DNA of 64,000 nt. Source: Oscillospiraceae bacterium. GTDB lineage: Bacteria > Bacillota > Clostridia > Oscillospirales > Acutalibacteraceae. The notes beneath the pieces were generated by a model. It made no database searches and was not told the DNA's origin. It worked only from the letters and a program-made list of their open reading frames with translations. Of this stretch, positions 43,654-53,163 are shown one piece after another. The number at the start of each line of letters is the position of its first letter. Position 1 is the stretch's first letter. Position numbers and translations under genes: made by a program. Where the stretch lies: the NCBI GenBank assembly GCA_902762875.1, contig CACWPS010000001.1:62001-126000 (forward strand), written 5' to 3'.

Positions 43654-45147
43654 TTAGCTGTTATTTAAAAAAGCAACGGTGCTTTTAACTGCGCATTTCC
43701 AGCCGTTTAAAAGCTTTGTGCGCTCCTTTTCTGTTGTTTTAGGAGTAAATATTGTATTTTCGCAGTTAAGTGCCATAATCTCATCGGTACTTTTCCAAAA
43801 TCCGATGCCAAGCCCCGCCAAATACGCCGCACCTGCGGCGGTAGCCTCGGTGCTATTGGGGCATACGACCGAAAGCGCCGAAATATCCGCCTGAAACTGC
43901 ATTAAAAAGCCGTTTGCCGCCGCTCCGCCGTCAGCCTTAAGGGAATTGATTTGGAGACCCGTATCGGCTTTCATAGCGGTGATTAAATCGTTTGTTTGGT
44001 AGGCGATAGACTCAAGAGCCGCTCTGATAATATGATTTTTATTGGCCCCTCTTGTAAGTCCGCAGATTGTGCCCCTTGCGTACATATCCCAGTAGGGAGC
44101 ACCAAGCCCTGCAAAGGCGGGAACTATGTAAACCCCTGCGCTGTCCTTAACGGAGAGGGCGGCTTTTTCGCTCTCCGCAGAGGTTTTAATAAGCCCCATT
44201 TCGTCCCTAAGCCATTGAACAACCGCTCCGCCTACAAATACGCTACCTTCTAACGCATAAGTTACCTTATCATTTTTAGTAGAGGCGGCTATGGTTGTAA
44301 GAAGTCCGTTTTCGCTTTCAAAGGGTTTATCACCCGTGTTCATCAAAAGAAAACAGCCTGTGCCGTAGGTGTTTTTAATGTCTCCCGCAGAAAAGCATTT
44401 CTGCCCAAAGAGCGCCGCCTGTTGGTCGCCCGCTATTCCCGAAACGGGGATTTCCTCACCTAAAATGTTTACATAGCCGTATATCTCACTGCTGGATTTA
44501 ACCTGCGGTAACATACAGCGGGGAATATCAAGCCGTTTAAGCAAAGTATCGTCCCAATCAAGGGTATGTATATTATAAAGCATTGTGCGGGAAGCATTGG
44601 TGCGGTCGGTGATATGAATTTTGCCGCCCGACAGCTTCCAGATAAGCCAGGTGTCCACCGTGCCTAAAAGAAGCTCGCCCTTTTGAGCTTTTTCCCGTGC
44701 ACCTTCAATATTATCAAGTATCCATTTAATTTTAGTACCGCTGAAATAGGCATCAATGCAAAGCCCTGTAACGCTTTTTACATAAGGCTCAAGACCCTCT
44801 GCCTTTAGCTCCTCGCACAAATCTGCCGTGCGGCGGCATTGCCATACTATAGCGTTGTAAACAGGCTCGCCTGTGGATTTATCCCAAATAATCACGGTTT
44901 CACGCTGGTTGGTAACACCCACCGCCGCAATTTGCGAGGGTGTTGCGCCGATTTGTGTTATAGCTTCGGTTATTGCGGAATATTGGGAAGAGAATATTTC
45001 CATAGGGTCGTGCTCCACAAAACCGGGCTTTGGATAAATTTGTGTAAATTCACGCTGTGCCACCGAAACGGCGTTGCCGCCCTTATCAAATAGTATTGCT
45101 CGGGCACTTGTTGTGCCCTCATCAAGGGAGAGAATGTATTTCTTCAT
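43654..45147 (-). CDS. glpK: Glycerol kinase
   Basis: 497 aa, FGGY family. [15 protein letters not shown] (about 5-19, ATP phosphate loop), [10 protein letters not shown] (about 82), [14 protein letters not shown] (about 243) and [14 protein letters not shown] (about 262) are visible. It makes sn-glycerol-3-phosphate. ATG 45147 is chosen with AAAGGAAA about 8 bases upstream; it begins 2 bases past the alr stop. No glpF or glpO is nearby, so glycerol must enter by another route or come from the lipase next door. Confidence 0.93.
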   Translation of the reverse strand: MKKYILSLDEGTTSARAILFDKGGNAVSVAQREFTQIYPKPGFVEHDPMEIFSSQYSAITEAITQIGATPSQIAAVGVTNQRETVIIWDKSTGEPVYNAIVWQCRRTADLCEELKAEGLEPYVKSVTGLCIDAYFSGTKIKWILDNIEGAREKAQKGELLLGTVDTWLIWKLSGGKIHITDRTNASRTMLYNIHTLDWDDTLLKRLDIPRCMLPQVKSSSEIYGYVNILGEEIPVSGIAGDQQAALFGQKCFSAGDIKNTYGTGCFLLMNTGDKPFESENGLLTTIAASTKNDKVTYALEGSVFVGGAVVQWLRDEMGLIKTSAESEKAALSVKDSAGVYIVPAFAGLGAPYWDMYARGTICGLTRGANKNHIIRAALESIAYQTNDLITAMKADTGLQINSLKADGGAAANGFLMQFQADISALSVVCPNSTEATAAGAAYLAGLGIGFWKSTDEIMALNCENTIFTPKTTEKERTKLLNGWKCAVKSTVAFLNNS

Positions 45148-45149
45148 TA

Positions 45150-46283
45150 TTAATTTCCTTTTACCGTAATTCTCGGTACTCTCGGTGAAATTCCGCAGAT
45201 GATTTCGTAATTGATTGTGCCGCACATATCGGCAAGCTCCTCTACAGGCAGAGTTTTTCCAAAAAGAATAACCTCGTCGCCCTGCTTTACTTCATCTATA
45301 TCGGTAACATCTACCGACATTTGGTCCATACAGACCCTGCCGATTATATTAGCCCTTTTGCCGTTTATAAGTACATAGCCTTTATTTGAAAGCAGTCTCG
45401 GGTAGCCGTCTGCATAGCCTGCGGTAACGGTTGCAATTTTCATTTGTTTTTCTGCCGTAAAGGTTTTGCCGTAGCTTACGGTGTCGCCCTTTCCGATTGT
45501 TTTAACCATTGATACAACCGATTTTACCGTCATAACAGGGATAAAATCTTCCTTAAGCTTCAAATCGCTAGAGGGAGTAAGACCGTAAAGTATAATACCC
45601 GGTCGGCACATATCGAAATGCTTATCCTTATCAAGACAAAAGGCGGCGGAATTACAGCAATGGCGGTATTTAGGAGTAAGCCCTACAGAGTCAAACTGTT
45701 TTACTGCATTGCAAAAGCGGGAATACTGCTTATCGGTAAAGCCGTCCTCGCTGGTTTCGGTGCGGTCGGATACCGCAAAGTGGGTGAAAATCCCCTCGAA
45801 TATAAAGCCTTTAAGCTTTGCGGCGGCTATTGCGTCCTCAATACCCGAAAGCTTTTCGTCACGGCAATCAAAGCCTAAACGGCTCATACCCGTGTCAAGC
45901 TTTATATGTGCCTTTATTTTAACCCCGTCAGCACAAGCTCTTTCGGAGAGGGCGGCGGCATATTCGGGGGAATATACACATTGCACAATATCGTTTAAAT
46001 AAAGCTGTGCCGCCATGCTTACGGGAGTATAGCCCAATATCAAAATAGGTCTTGTAATCCCGCAACCGCGAAGGGTAATCGCTTCTTCAATGTTTGAAAC
46101 GGCGAAGAAGTCCGCTCCGTGCTGTTCGAGTATCGGGGCGACAATTCTAACCGAGTGGCCGTAGGCGTCTGCCTTTACAACCGCCATCACCTTTGCTCCC
46201 TCGGCTTCTTTTTTAATAATATCAAAATTATGTACCAGGGCATCGAGGTCAATCTCAGCCCAGGTTCTGTGCAGAAATTCCAA
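45150..46283 (-). CDS. alr: Alanine racemase
   Basis: 377 aa. PLP lysine in [11 protein letters not shown] (about 33-43), the glycine-rich/Tyr regions (HCCNSAAF, about 200) and the C-terminal domain with [18 protein letters not shown] (about 255) and [13 protein letters not shown] (about 305). It supplies D-alanine for peptidoglycan. Start is uncertain: TTG 46283 has AAGGTGG 8 bases upstream, while GTG 46295 would overlap that site and add four residues. glpK follows at 2 bases, an unusual pairing. Confidence 0.92.
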   Translation of the reverse strand: MEFLHRTWAEIDLDALVHNFDIIKKEAEGAKVMAVVKADAYGHSVRIVAPILEQHGADFFAVSNIEEAITLRGCGITRPILILGYTPVSMAAQLYLNDIVQCVYSPEYAAALSERACADGVKIKAHIKLDTGMSRLGFDCRDEKLSGIEDAIAAAKLKGFIFEGIFTHFAVSDRTETSEDGFTDKQYSRFCNAVKQFDSVGLTPKYRHCCNSAAFCLDKDKHFDMCRPGIILYGLTPSSDLKLKEDFIPVMTVKSVVSMVKTIGKGDTVSYGKTFTAEKQMKIATVTAGYADGYPRLLSNKGYVLINGKRANIIGRVCMDQMSVDVTDIDEVKQGDEVILFGKTLPVEELADMCGTINYEIICGISPRVPRITVKGN

Positions 46284-46315
46284 AACAGCTTCCACCTTGC
46301 AAATAATATATAAAC

Positions 46316-46343
46316 ATTATACCACTTATTTTTGTTTTTGCAA
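46316..46343 (-). promoter_or_regulatory. Promoter of alr-glpK-lipase
   Basis: On the minus strand TTGCAA (46343-46338), 16 bases, TATAAT (46321-46316). The -35 box lies in the last codons of the upstream membrane-protein gene. Confidence 0.65.
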
Positions 46344-46718
46344 TCGCTTATTGACTTTTCCCGCAAAAGGTATGCAAACAAGGCTTAAAAGCACCCAAAG
46401 GCAGGAGTAGGGAAAACACACCTGACCGCCTATGTTCATCGGCATTTTGCTGTAGTCCCACACATTCTTTTTTAAAATTATATTAAAGACAACACCGAAT
46501 ATGAATTCCACCGCCGTGACAAAGGTACTGCCTAAAAGACTTTTAACAAAAAGCCCCGCGTTTTTAAATTTTTCGCTAATCGTTCCGAAAAACATAAAGC
46601 ATATACCGCCTGCTCCAAGCATTGACCAATGGGTGTATCCCCGCCAGATTATCTCAATTAAGCCGTAGCCAACTGCACCTATTGAAAAAAGCATAAATTT
46701 TATTTTTCCTTTTTGCAT
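46326..46718 (-). CDS. Putative ABC transporter permease, CmpB family
   Basis: 130 aa, four hydrophobic segments (about 8-28, 36-50, 60-82, 102-122). YGLIEIIWRGYTHWSMLGAGGICF near the start and NVWDYSKMPMNIGGQVCF near 90 match the clostridial 'ABC_trans_CmpB' membrane family (sequence quoted in part). Function is not known despite the name, and no ATPase is nearby. AGGGTG lies 6 bases before ATG. Confidence 0.7.
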   Translation of the reverse strand: MQKGKIKFMLFSIGAVGYGLIEIIWRGYTHWSMLGAGGICFMFFGTISEKFKNAGLFVKSLLGSTFVTAVEFIFGVVFNIILKKNVWDYSKMPMNIGGQVCFPYSCLWVLLSLVCIPFAGKVNKRLQKQK

Positions 46719-46827
46719 TTTATCACCCTAAAATATTATCGGTGAAAAAACACAAAGCTATTCAATAGAAATAACGGGTTTTAATTTGCCTTTAATTTGA
46801 AAAAAATTAAAATCGTTTTTAAATTTT

Positions 46828-46853
46828 TTCGGCTCCCTTAATAGGGAGCCGAA
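46828..46853. repeat. Hairpin after the EF-G-like gene
   Basis: TTCGGCTCCC/GGGAGCCGAA with loop TTAATA is a perfect 10-bp stem 4 bases from the stop. On the minus strand the 3' flank is A-rich, so it is an atypical terminator or a message-stabilising hairpin. Confidence 0.55.
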
Positions 46854-46857
46854 TATT

Positions 46858-48891
46858 TTACTTTGCGTCGTCGATTATTTTCTGTGCAATATTTGCGGGA
46901 ACTTCCTCATAACGGGTAGGGGTAAGGGTGAAGGTAGCTGTGCCTTGTGTAATAGAGCGCATAGCCGTCGCAAAATCGGACATTTCAGCCATAGGCACCT
47001 CACCCACGATTTCCTGCATTTTGTTTTCGGCGGGATTCATACCTATAATTCTGCCTCGGCGCTTGTTAATATCCCCTATAACATCGCCGAGCATTTCGTC
47101 GGGCACAAGCACATTAAGCGTGCCGACGGGCTCAAGCAGTACGGGAGATGCCTGTGGGATACCTTCCTTAAAGGCTATTGATGCCGCTGTTTTAAATGCC
47201 ATTTCCGAAGAATCAACAGGGTGGTAGGAGCCGTCAACAAGGGTTGCCTTAACCCCTACCATAGGATAGCCTGCGAGGGTGCCCTTAGCCGTGCTTTCAC
47301 GAAGCCCCTTTTCAACGGCGGGGAAGAAGTTTTTGGGAACTGCACCGCCGAAGACCTTTTCTTCAAATACAAGCTCCTCAGACTCGCAGGGCTCAAACTC
47401 AATCCAAACATCGCCGAACTGACCGTGACCGCCGGACTGCTTTTTATGCCTGCCCTGTACCTTTACGGACTTTCTAATGGTTTCACGGTAGGCGATTTTC
47501 GGCTTTTTAAGCTCAACCTCTGCACCGAATTTGGATTTCAAACGGGAAACTATAACATCTATATGCTGTTCGCCAAGCGCCGATAAAATCTGTTCGTGGG
47601 TTTCGTTATCGGTATGTACCGAAATAGTGGGGTCTTCCTCGGCGATACGGTTAAAGGCGGAGGCGATTTTTTCTTCGTCGCCCTTTGCCTTGGGGTAAAC
47701 CGCCACGGAAAGGCAGGGGGCAGGGAATTCGATAGCCGCCGCAGATACCTTGCCCGAGGCAGAAAGGGTATCACCCGTTAAAACATCACCGAGCTTCGCA
47801 ACAGAGCCAATATCGCCCGCTTTTATGCAGTCAGCATCTTCCTGCTTACCGCCTTTGAGCCACATAACCTTTGAAAGGCGTTCTTCTTCGCCTGTACGGC
47901 TGTTTATAAGGCGGGTATCGTTCTTTATCTTGCCCGAAAGCACCTTAAAATACGAAAGCTTGCCTACAAAGGGGTCGGCAATGGTTTTAAATACAAGCAG
48001 GGCATTTTCGCCGCTTTCATCAAACTGCTTTTCCTCGCCGTCTGAAAGTGTGTATTTAGAATCGGCAGAGGAGGGGGCGATTTCAAGCAGAGTATCTACC
48101 AACATCGGAATGGCGGCACCCGTCTGTTGAACACCTGCAAATACGGGGCATATATCACCCGAGCAAACACCCTTTTTAAGGCCTGTTTTAATTTCCTCGG
48201 GGGTAAATTCCTCGCCTGCGAAATATTTTTCCATAAGTGCTTCATCGGTTGTGGCAACCGCCTCGAGCAGCATACTGCGCATTTCGTCTGCGTCATTGCT
48301 TACGGGCATACGCATTTCCTTTAATTCGAGACCGTCGCAGGCATAAGCCTTATTCTCGATTAAATTTATGTAGCATTTAACCTCGTCGTTTTCAACATAG
48401 GGTATAACTATAGGGCATATAACCGCACCGTAGTTTCCTACAAGGGCGGAAATTACACGGTAGAAATGCGCATGGGTGGAGTCAAGCTTACCTACAAAAA
48501 ACGCAACGGCCTTTTTCGCCGCACGAGCCTTGGCAAAGCTAAGCTTGGCACCTGTGGTAAGTCCCGATTTACCCGAAATTGCGATAAGAGCTGTATCTGC
48601 CGCAGTAAGCGCCTCACATACGCCGCCCGCAAAATCGAAAAGTCCCGGTGCGTCTATAATATTAAGCTTACTGTTTGCGGCTTCAAGCGCATAAACAGAA
48701 GCAGAAACCGAAGTTTTGCGTTTTTTCTCTTCAGGGTCAAAATCCATAACAGAGGTACCTTCTGTGGTCTTGCCGATGCGCTCGGTTGCCTTGCCGTAGC
48801 AGAGTATAGCTTCTGCAAGTGTGGTTTTACCTGAGCCGCCGTGACCTAATAGGGCAACGCTCTGTGTGTGATTTAGGGGATAGTCTTTCAA
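46858..48891 (-). CDS. Elongation factor G-like GTPase
   Basis: 677 aa in the EF-G/FusA domain order. G1 GHGGSGKT (about 16-23), G3 DAPGLFDF (about 77-84; EF-G has DTPGHVDF) and G4 GKLDSTHA (about 130; NKxD is altered). Domain IV has GRHKKQSGGHGQFGDVW (about 480), and the C-terminal domain V ends PTRYEEVPANI. The departures from canonical EF-G place it in the EF-G-like group, whose role is unclear (not the main translocase). TTG 48891 follows AAAGGAG by 9 bases. Confidence 0.85.
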   Translation of the reverse strand: MKDYPLNHTQSVALLGHGGSGKTTLAEAILCYGKATERIGKTTEGTSVMDFDPEEKKRKTSVSASVYALEAANSKLNIIDAPGLFDFAGGVCEALTAADTALIAISGKSGLTTGAKLSFAKARAAKKAVAFFVGKLDSTHAHFYRVISALVGNYGAVICPIVIPYVENDEVKCYINLIENKAYACDGLELKEMRMPVSNDADEMRSMLLEAVATTDEALMEKYFAGEEFTPEEIKTGLKKGVCSGDICPVFAGVQQTGAAIPMLVDTLLEIAPSSADSKYTLSDGEEKQFDESGENALLVFKTIADPFVGKLSYFKVLSGKIKNDTRLINSRTGEEERLSKVMWLKGGKQEDADCIKAGDIGSVAKLGDVLTGDTLSASGKVSAAAIEFPAPCLSVAVYPKAKGDEEKIASAFNRIAEEDPTISVHTDNETHEQILSALGEQHIDVIVSRLKSKFGAEVELKKPKIAYRETIRKSVKVQGRHKKQSGGHGQFGDVWIEFEPCESEELVFEEKVFGGAVPKNFFPAVEKGLRESTAKGTLAGYPMVGVKATLVDGSYHPVDSSEMAFKTAASIAFKEGIPQASPVLLEPVGTLNVLVPDEMLGDVIGDINKRRGRIIGMNPAENKMQEIVGEVPMAEMSDFATAMRSITQGTATFTLTPTRYEEVPANIAQKIIDDAK

Positions 48892-48948
48892 AATAATGCA
48901 CTCCTTTAAATTGCCTCGCCGTGGTGCGGGCAATATGTTGTTGAAATT

Positions 48949-48977
48949 ATTATAACACACATTCTTGGCAAATACAA
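48949..48977 (-). promoter_or_regulatory. Promoter of the EF-G-like gene
   Basis: On the minus strand TTGTAT (48977-48972), 17 bases, TATAAT (48954-48949) with an upstream TGT, an extended -10. The remaining part of the ~300-base divergent spacer to 49188 is A/T-rich with no gene; a TATAAT at 49147-49152 probably serves the plus-strand gene. Confidence 0.6.
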
Positions 48978-49188
48978 CTAATAATTGTGATAAAATTTTA
49001 AAAAAATTATTAAAATGTCATAAACAAATATAATCTGTCGAATTTGTGCATTATTAGGTAATGCTTGTATACAAATTGACGGAAAATATTACAAACCTGA
49101 TACTATTTGTAACCGAATTGTTTCTGCAATTTTTGTGGGTTTTGTGTATAATTAGTATATAGGATTATTTAAAGTAGGAGGCGGCAGT

Positions 49189-49788
49189 GTGAAAATCAAA
49201 AGTATAATTTCTTTATTCCTGACTTTGGCTGTACTCGCCTCTTTTTCGGTTATATCCGCTAATCCTGCGGATGAGGTTGATTCTTCCGTGGCTGATAATG
49301 CGGTAATCGCTCAAAATGCCGATATGGATAAGGTGCAGGAAACACGCTTCCTTAATATGCTTAACCACAACTTCGCCTATGACGAGGAGCTTGCTTCGGT
49401 TGAAGATTTAGTAAACTGTGCGGTGATTGCCCTTTGCGCTTCGGGCTCAACAGACGGCTCCTTTGTAGAGGAGAGCAGAGTTGAGGATTATCTTTACAAT
49501 ATGTACGGCGTTGAGGTTGAAAATTTATCCTCTGTTAATGAAAGCTTCCCTAAAAAAGAGGGTTATGTTTACATCATTCCCCGTGGCTATACGGTTTATA
49601 AGCACTCCGTTGAATCTGTAAGACTTAATGAGGACGGCAGCTACACCGTAACAACAAATGTTGTTTTGGATTCCCATGACGGTGATGAAGAGGGCAAGGC
49701 GGTTACGCTTTTTGTTAAAAACAGTAATTCACAGTTCGGTTACAATATAATTTCTTCCGATATTATTGTTACTGCTTTTGAGGTCTAA
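49189..49788 (+). CDS. Secreted protein, unknown
   Basis: 199 aa. N-terminal signal peptide (SIISLFLTLAVLASFSVISA, cut probably near residue 25), then an acidic mature chain with no repeats or Cys clusters: ADEVDSSVADNAVIAQNAD, a helical part (LNMLNHNFAYDEEL) and a C-terminal beta-rich part (YVYIIPRGYTVYKHSVESV, YTVTTNVVLDSHD). No family is recognised. GTG start with GGAGG 7-8 bases upstream. Single-gene unit with its own promoter region and a following terminator. Confidence 0.75.
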   Translation: MKIKSIISLFLTLAVLASFSVISANPADEVDSSVADNAVIAQNADMDKVQETRFLNMLNHNFAYDEELASVEDLVNCAVIALCASGSTDGSFVEESRVEDYLYNMYGVEVENLSSVNESFPKKEGYVYIIPRGYTVYKHSVESVRLNEDGSYTVTTNVVLDSHDGDEEGKAVTLFVKNSNSQFGYNIISSDIIVTAFEV

Positions 49789-49807
49789 AATTATATGAAA
49801 TAACTAA

Positions 49808-49837
49808 AACCGAGGATTTCGTTCCTCGGTTTTTTTA
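49808..49837. terminator. Bidirectional terminator
   Basis: AACCGAGGA/TCCTCGGTT with a 6-base loop, T-run on the right (49830-49836) and AAAA on the left. It separates the convergent secreted-protein and flavoprotein genes. Confidence 0.9.
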
Positions 49838-49840
49838 TAG

Positions 49841-51067
49841 TCACACATTGTTTTTTGTTATTGCATCGGCGGCGCACAGTGCACTTGACCATGCCCATTG
49901 AAGATTAAAGCCGCCGCAATCGCCGTCAATATCTAAAATTTCGCCTATCGCATAAAGTCCTTTATAATCACGGCACATCATAGTTTTCGGGTCGAACTGC
50001 TCTGTGGAGAGCCCGCCTGAGGTTACCTGAGAATTAATAAAGCCCGTATTTCCCGTAACATTAAAGCTGAAACCCTTGATAAGCGCCGCAATTTTTTTCG
50101 GTGCGTTATTATCGAGGGAGCCAACGGATGTATTAAGCTTATATCCCGCTGACTTAATAATAACCTGACCGAGCCGTTTATTCATCATACCCGTGAAAAA
50201 TTCATCGGTGCTTCTGGCGCTAAGGATAGATATTCTGTCCTGTAGCTCCTTCGTTAAAGCGTCAAGGCTTTTATCAGGCATAAGGTCGAGGGATATAACG
50301 GGGTTTTGATTCTTTGCCGCCGTACCCGAAACCTGAAGTATGGGCGGCCCGGAAAGCCCGTAATCGCAGAACAGTACTTCGCCGTATTCCCGACGCAACA
50401 GTTTCCCGCACGATTTAAGGCTTACATTTGCATTTACCTTAATTCCTTTAAGCTGGCGCACGATTTCGGGGTCGGTTTTAAGCTGAACTATAGCGGGGTA
50501 GGTTTTAACTGTATTAAAGCCTGCCTTCTTTAAAAGGGTGAGCATTTGACCGTCATTTCCCAGCTTTTCGCCACCTGAAAGCAGTCCTGCGGCAATTATA
50601 ATATTCTCGGTCAAAAAGTTGAGATTTCCGGCAATAACCTTAAAAAGCCTGCCTGAAAGCTGAATATTTGTAACCCTTGTTTCGGTGCAAAGTATTACGC
50701 CCAACTCTTCTGCGGCAAAGCGAAGGCAGTCCACCACCGAAGCCGCCTGCAAGGAGGCAGGGTAGCCCTTGTCATCCTCGAAAATAAAATCAACACCCAC
50801 AGAGTGAAAAAAATCCTCGGTTTGTTTGCCGCTGTAGCGTGATAGGGCATAGAGGGCAAAATAGGTATTTCTGCCATGATAACGCTCTTTTGTTATGTTT
50901 TTATTGGTTATATTACAGCGGCCGTTGCCTGTGGCAGCAAGCTTTTTGCCCACTCTCGGTAGGGCTTCAAGCAGTCTTACAGATAATGCGGGATTTTTCT
51001 GTTTAAGGGCAACTGCGGCACAAAGTCCCGCCGCACCGCCGCCGATTATAATTACATCATTCTTCAT
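49841..51067 (-). CDS. HI0933-type NAD(P)/FAD-dependent oxidoreductase
   Basis: 408 aa. FAD dinucleotide motif IIGGGAAGLCAAVA (about 6-19) and the family pattern PRVGKKLAATGNGRCNITN (about 40-58), and near the C-terminus TSGGLSTEQFDPKTM and GLYAIGEILDIDGDCGGFNLQWAW (partly quoted; about 345-390). These flavoproteins (YhiN/HI0933 family) are widespread; the physiological reaction is not known. ATG 51067 is 3 bases from the phosphatase stop. Confidence 0.88.
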   Translation of the reverse strand: MKNDVIIIGGGAAGLCAAVALKQKNPALSVRLLEALPRVGKKLAATGNGRCNITNKNITKERYHGRNTYFALYALSRYSGKQTEDFFHSVGVDFIFEDDKGYPASLQAASVVDCLRFAAEELGVILCTETRVTNIQLSGRLFKVIAGNLNFLTENIIIAAGLLSGGEKLGNDGQMLTLLKKAGFNTVKTYPAIVQLKTDPEIVRQLKGIKVNANVSLKSCGKLLRREYGEVLFCDYGLSGPPILQVSGTAAKNQNPVISLDLMPDKSLDALTKELQDRISILSARSTDEFFTGMMNKRLGQVIIKSAGYKLNTSVGSLDNNAPKKIAALIKGFSFNVTGNTGFINSQVTSGGLSTEQFDPKTMMCRDYKGLYAIGEILDIDGDCGGFNLQWAWSSALCAADAITKNNV

Positions 51068-51070
51068 ACT

Positions 51071-51796
51071 TTAATGCCGTTCTTCAAAATTTGAATATGT
51101 TTCGCAAAAGCGTGCCTGAAATGATGGGGGCTCATTTTCGGCGTAAAGGTGTGAAATATCGCTAAAGCCGCAACAGCGGAAATAGGCTTTTCCTCGCTCC
51201 CGTTCCTCGGTGATAAGGGTCGTTACAGAGGAAGTAAGCGCTACAAAGCCGTGCCAAAGCGAAACGGGGGAGATGTTAAGAATATGGGAAAGGAGTACGC
51301 ACTCTATACCAAAATGGCAGAAGAGGGCTATCGTATCGGTACTTTCATTTTCCACTCTGTATAAATTACCCTCACGGAGATAGCCGTATTTTTGAAGAAG
51401 TAGGTCTATTCCCTCTACCGCCTCGGTGTATTTTTCCTTAACATTTCCGCTTGACATAAGGGAAGTATCAAGCCATTTATCTTTATCAAAAAATTTTGGC
51501 TCATTAGTCCAATATTCTGGCATTAAATCCCAAGGTATTCTTTTATTACCCGTTTTAGGGTCGACTATGTAGCCCGAAAATTCCTCGAGCCAAGGGAAAA
51601 TTTCCGCTTCCTTGCCGAAGGCAGAGAGGGTAGGCGCCGCCGTTGCTTTTGCTCTGCCTAAGGGTGAACAATAAAAGTCCTTAATATCTTGCTTAACAAG
51701 CCTGTTTTTTAAAAGCTCTGCCTCACGGCGCCCCTTTTCGGTAAGGGAATCAATACTGTAATCGGGGTCGCCGTGGCGGATTATTAAAAGCTTCAT
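51071..51796 (-). CDS. Histidine phosphatase family protein
   Basis: 241 aa. The catalytic RHG motif is at the start (LLIIRHGDPDYSID), with SPLGRAKATA (about 44), Glu in WLEEFSG (about 70) and CHFGIE (about 160, second His). Phosphoglycerate mutase-like fold; the substrate is unknown (members include CobC-like and sugar-phosphate phosphatases). AGGTG lies 7 bases before ATG. Confidence 0.85.
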   Translation of the reverse strand: MKLLIIRHGDPDYSIDSLTEKGRREAELLKNRLVKQDIKDFYCSPLGRAKATAAPTLSAFGKEAEIFPWLEEFSGYIVDPKTGNKRIPWDLMPEYWTNEPKFFDKDKWLDTSLMSSGNVKEKYTEAVEGIDLLLQKYGYLREGNLYRVENESTDTIALFCHFGIECVLLSHILNISPVSLWHGFVALTSSVTTLITEERERGKAYFRCCGFSDISHLYAENEPPSFQARFCETYSNFEERH

Positions 51797-51806
51797 TGTT
51801 TTTCAC

Positions 51807-52115
51807 CTAATCAATCAGGGCGAGAATGGCGGGTTTGGGTCTCGCTCCCGTTTCACACCTTACAAGCTCGCCGTTTTTAAATACCGCAAGGGTGGGAATA
51901 GAGGAAACCGAAAAACGCTCTGCAAGGGCGGGAGCCTCGTCAACATTTACCTTGCAGACCTTAATATCCTGCCTTTCCTCGGCTATTTCGTCGATTATGG
52001 GGGAGACCATTTTGCAGGGTCCGCACCAAACTGCGAAAAAATCCACCAAAACGGGCTTGTCCGAGTTTAAGACTTCCGCTTCAAAATTAGATTGGTTTAA
52101 ATTGATAACTGACAT
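51807..52115 (-). CDS. trxA: Thioredoxin
   Basis: 102 aa. Active site WCGPC (about 29-33) in FFAVWCGPCKMVSP and cis-Pro in SIPTLAVFKNG (about 72). It reduces protein disulphides. ATG 52115 is chosen (AAGGA 10 bases upstream). No thioredoxin reductase gene in the window; the HI0933 flavoprotein nearby lacks the CxxC of such reductases. Confidence 0.94.
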   Translation of the reverse strand: MSVINLNQSNFEAEVLNSDKPVLVDFFAVWCGPCKMVSPIIDEIAEERQDIKVCKVNVDEAPALAERFSVSSIPTLAVFKNGELVRCETGARPKPAILALID

Positions 52116-52170
52116 AATCACACAGTCCTTTCTTATCTATTATTAGAAGAAAAAAGCTGAAAATACAATA

Positions 52171-52200
52171 TAGTCGGTAATGAATAAACATTACCGACTA
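52171..52200. terminator. Terminator at the end of the spoIIIA-asp23 unit
   Basis: TAGTCGGTAATG and CATTACCGACTA form a perfect 12-bp stem with a 6-base loop, just past the asp23 stop; the minus-strand 3' flank is TATTGTATTTTC. Confidence 0.75.
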
Positions 52201-52206
52201 AAATTT

Positions 52207-52554
52207 TCACTCTGCTTCTTTCTCAATTTCAATATCCGCAATGTTTACATTAACCTGCGTTACTGCATTGCCGGTCATAGTCTGAATTTTATCCTTTATG
52301 TTGTTCTGTACCTTTTCGGCGACCTCTCTCGCCTTAGCGTTTTGCTTGACGCAGATGTAAACGCTTATTTCAATAGCTCCGTTAATGTTCTCAACCTTAA
52401 CGCCCTTGAAAGCGTTTTTAGTTTTAACGATTCCCTTTAAATCAATCGATTTTTTTGAGAGTCCTGATACTCCTTCAACCTCTTTAGCGGCAATTTCCGC
52501 CATTTTTTCGATTACCTCGGTGTTTACAGACAGCTCGGTTTTGTTATTTTCCAT
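52207..52554 (-). CDS. Asp23/Gls24 family protein
   Basis: 115 aa. MAEIAAKEVEGVSGLS (about 19-34), VYICVKQNAKAREVAEKVQ (about 66-84) and TGNAVTQVNVNIADIEIE at the end match Asp23 (YqhY-like) proteins. In B. subtilis YqhY sits just after accBC in the spoIIIA region and affects fatty-acid synthesis; here accB and accC are absent and it follows spoIIIAH directly. GGAGG lies 8 bases before ATG 52554. Confidence 0.88.
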   Translation of the reverse strand: MENNKTELSVNTEVIEKMAEIAAKEVEGVSGLSKKSIDLKGIVKTKNAFKGVKVENINGAIEISVYICVKQNAKAREVAEKVQNNIKDKIQTMTGNAVTQVNVNIADIEIEKEAE

Positions 52555-52620
52555 GGATATACCTCCGTCATTTAACATACTTTAAGTATATTATACCACA
52601 TTTTTCAAATAACACAACAC

Positions 52621-53163
52621 TTATTTTATCGGAACAATCTTAATATTTGAAAGGGGGATATTAGTTTCCGAGGTAACAATGTCCTGTATTTGCAGCGTTT
52701 GGGCAGAGGTAAGCCCCTCTGACTTTACAACAACGCTTATTCCCGTATCGCTGATGACGGCAAGGGCTTTTTCAAAACCTTTTGCTTTAAGCAGGGCTTC
52801 AATATTGGTTTCACTTTCCATTCTGTCTGCTATTTCCTCGGTTTTCGCCACGGCGGATTTTTTATCTTCCTCAGTAAGCTTATCGCTTTTAAGCGTCTCC
52901 TCGATTAGCTCCTGAGCCTCTTTGCGGGCGGCCTCCCGTTCCTTTTTTGCAGAAGCAAAATAATCATTGTCCTTTTCCTCTGCCTTGGCGGCGGTTTGCA
53001 CAGCTTCGCTTTCGGAGCTTGTGTTATTTACATAAGCCGCCTCGCCTAAGTACTTACCCGATGAGGGCGTATATTTCATATTAAGCCAAATTGCCGCCGC
53101 CAAGGCTAATACCATAGCCGTTACGGCTATCTGACTTTTTCCGAAAACCTTACCTTTTTTCAT
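52621..53163 (-). CDS. spoIIIAH: Stage III sporulation protein AH
   Basis: 180 aa. One TM helix (about 8-28) and an extracellular helical/ring-building domain (KEREAARKEAQELIEETLK, then ADRMESETNIEALLKAKGFEKALAVI and VVKSEGLTSAQTLQIQDIV, quoted in part). SpoIIIAH binds SpoIIQ of the forespore and forms the intermembrane channel. The start overlaps spoIIIAG by 4 bases; GGAGG is 8-9 bases upstream. Last gene of the spoIIIA set. Confidence 0.88.
   Translation of the reverse strand: MKKGKVFGKSQIAVTAMVLALAAAIWLNMKYTPSSGKYLGEAAYVNNTSSESEAVQTAAKAEEKDNDYFASAKKEREAARKEAQELIEETLKSDKLTEEDKKSAVAKTEEIADRMESETNIEALLKAKGFEKALAVISDTGISVVVKSEGLTSAQTLQIQDIVTSETNIPLSNIKIVPIK

Noticed and set aside
46828..46853. 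Classical terminator for the EF-G-like gene
   Set aside because: The stem is perfect but the 3' flank on the coding strand is A-rich without a U-run; listed as a hairpin only.
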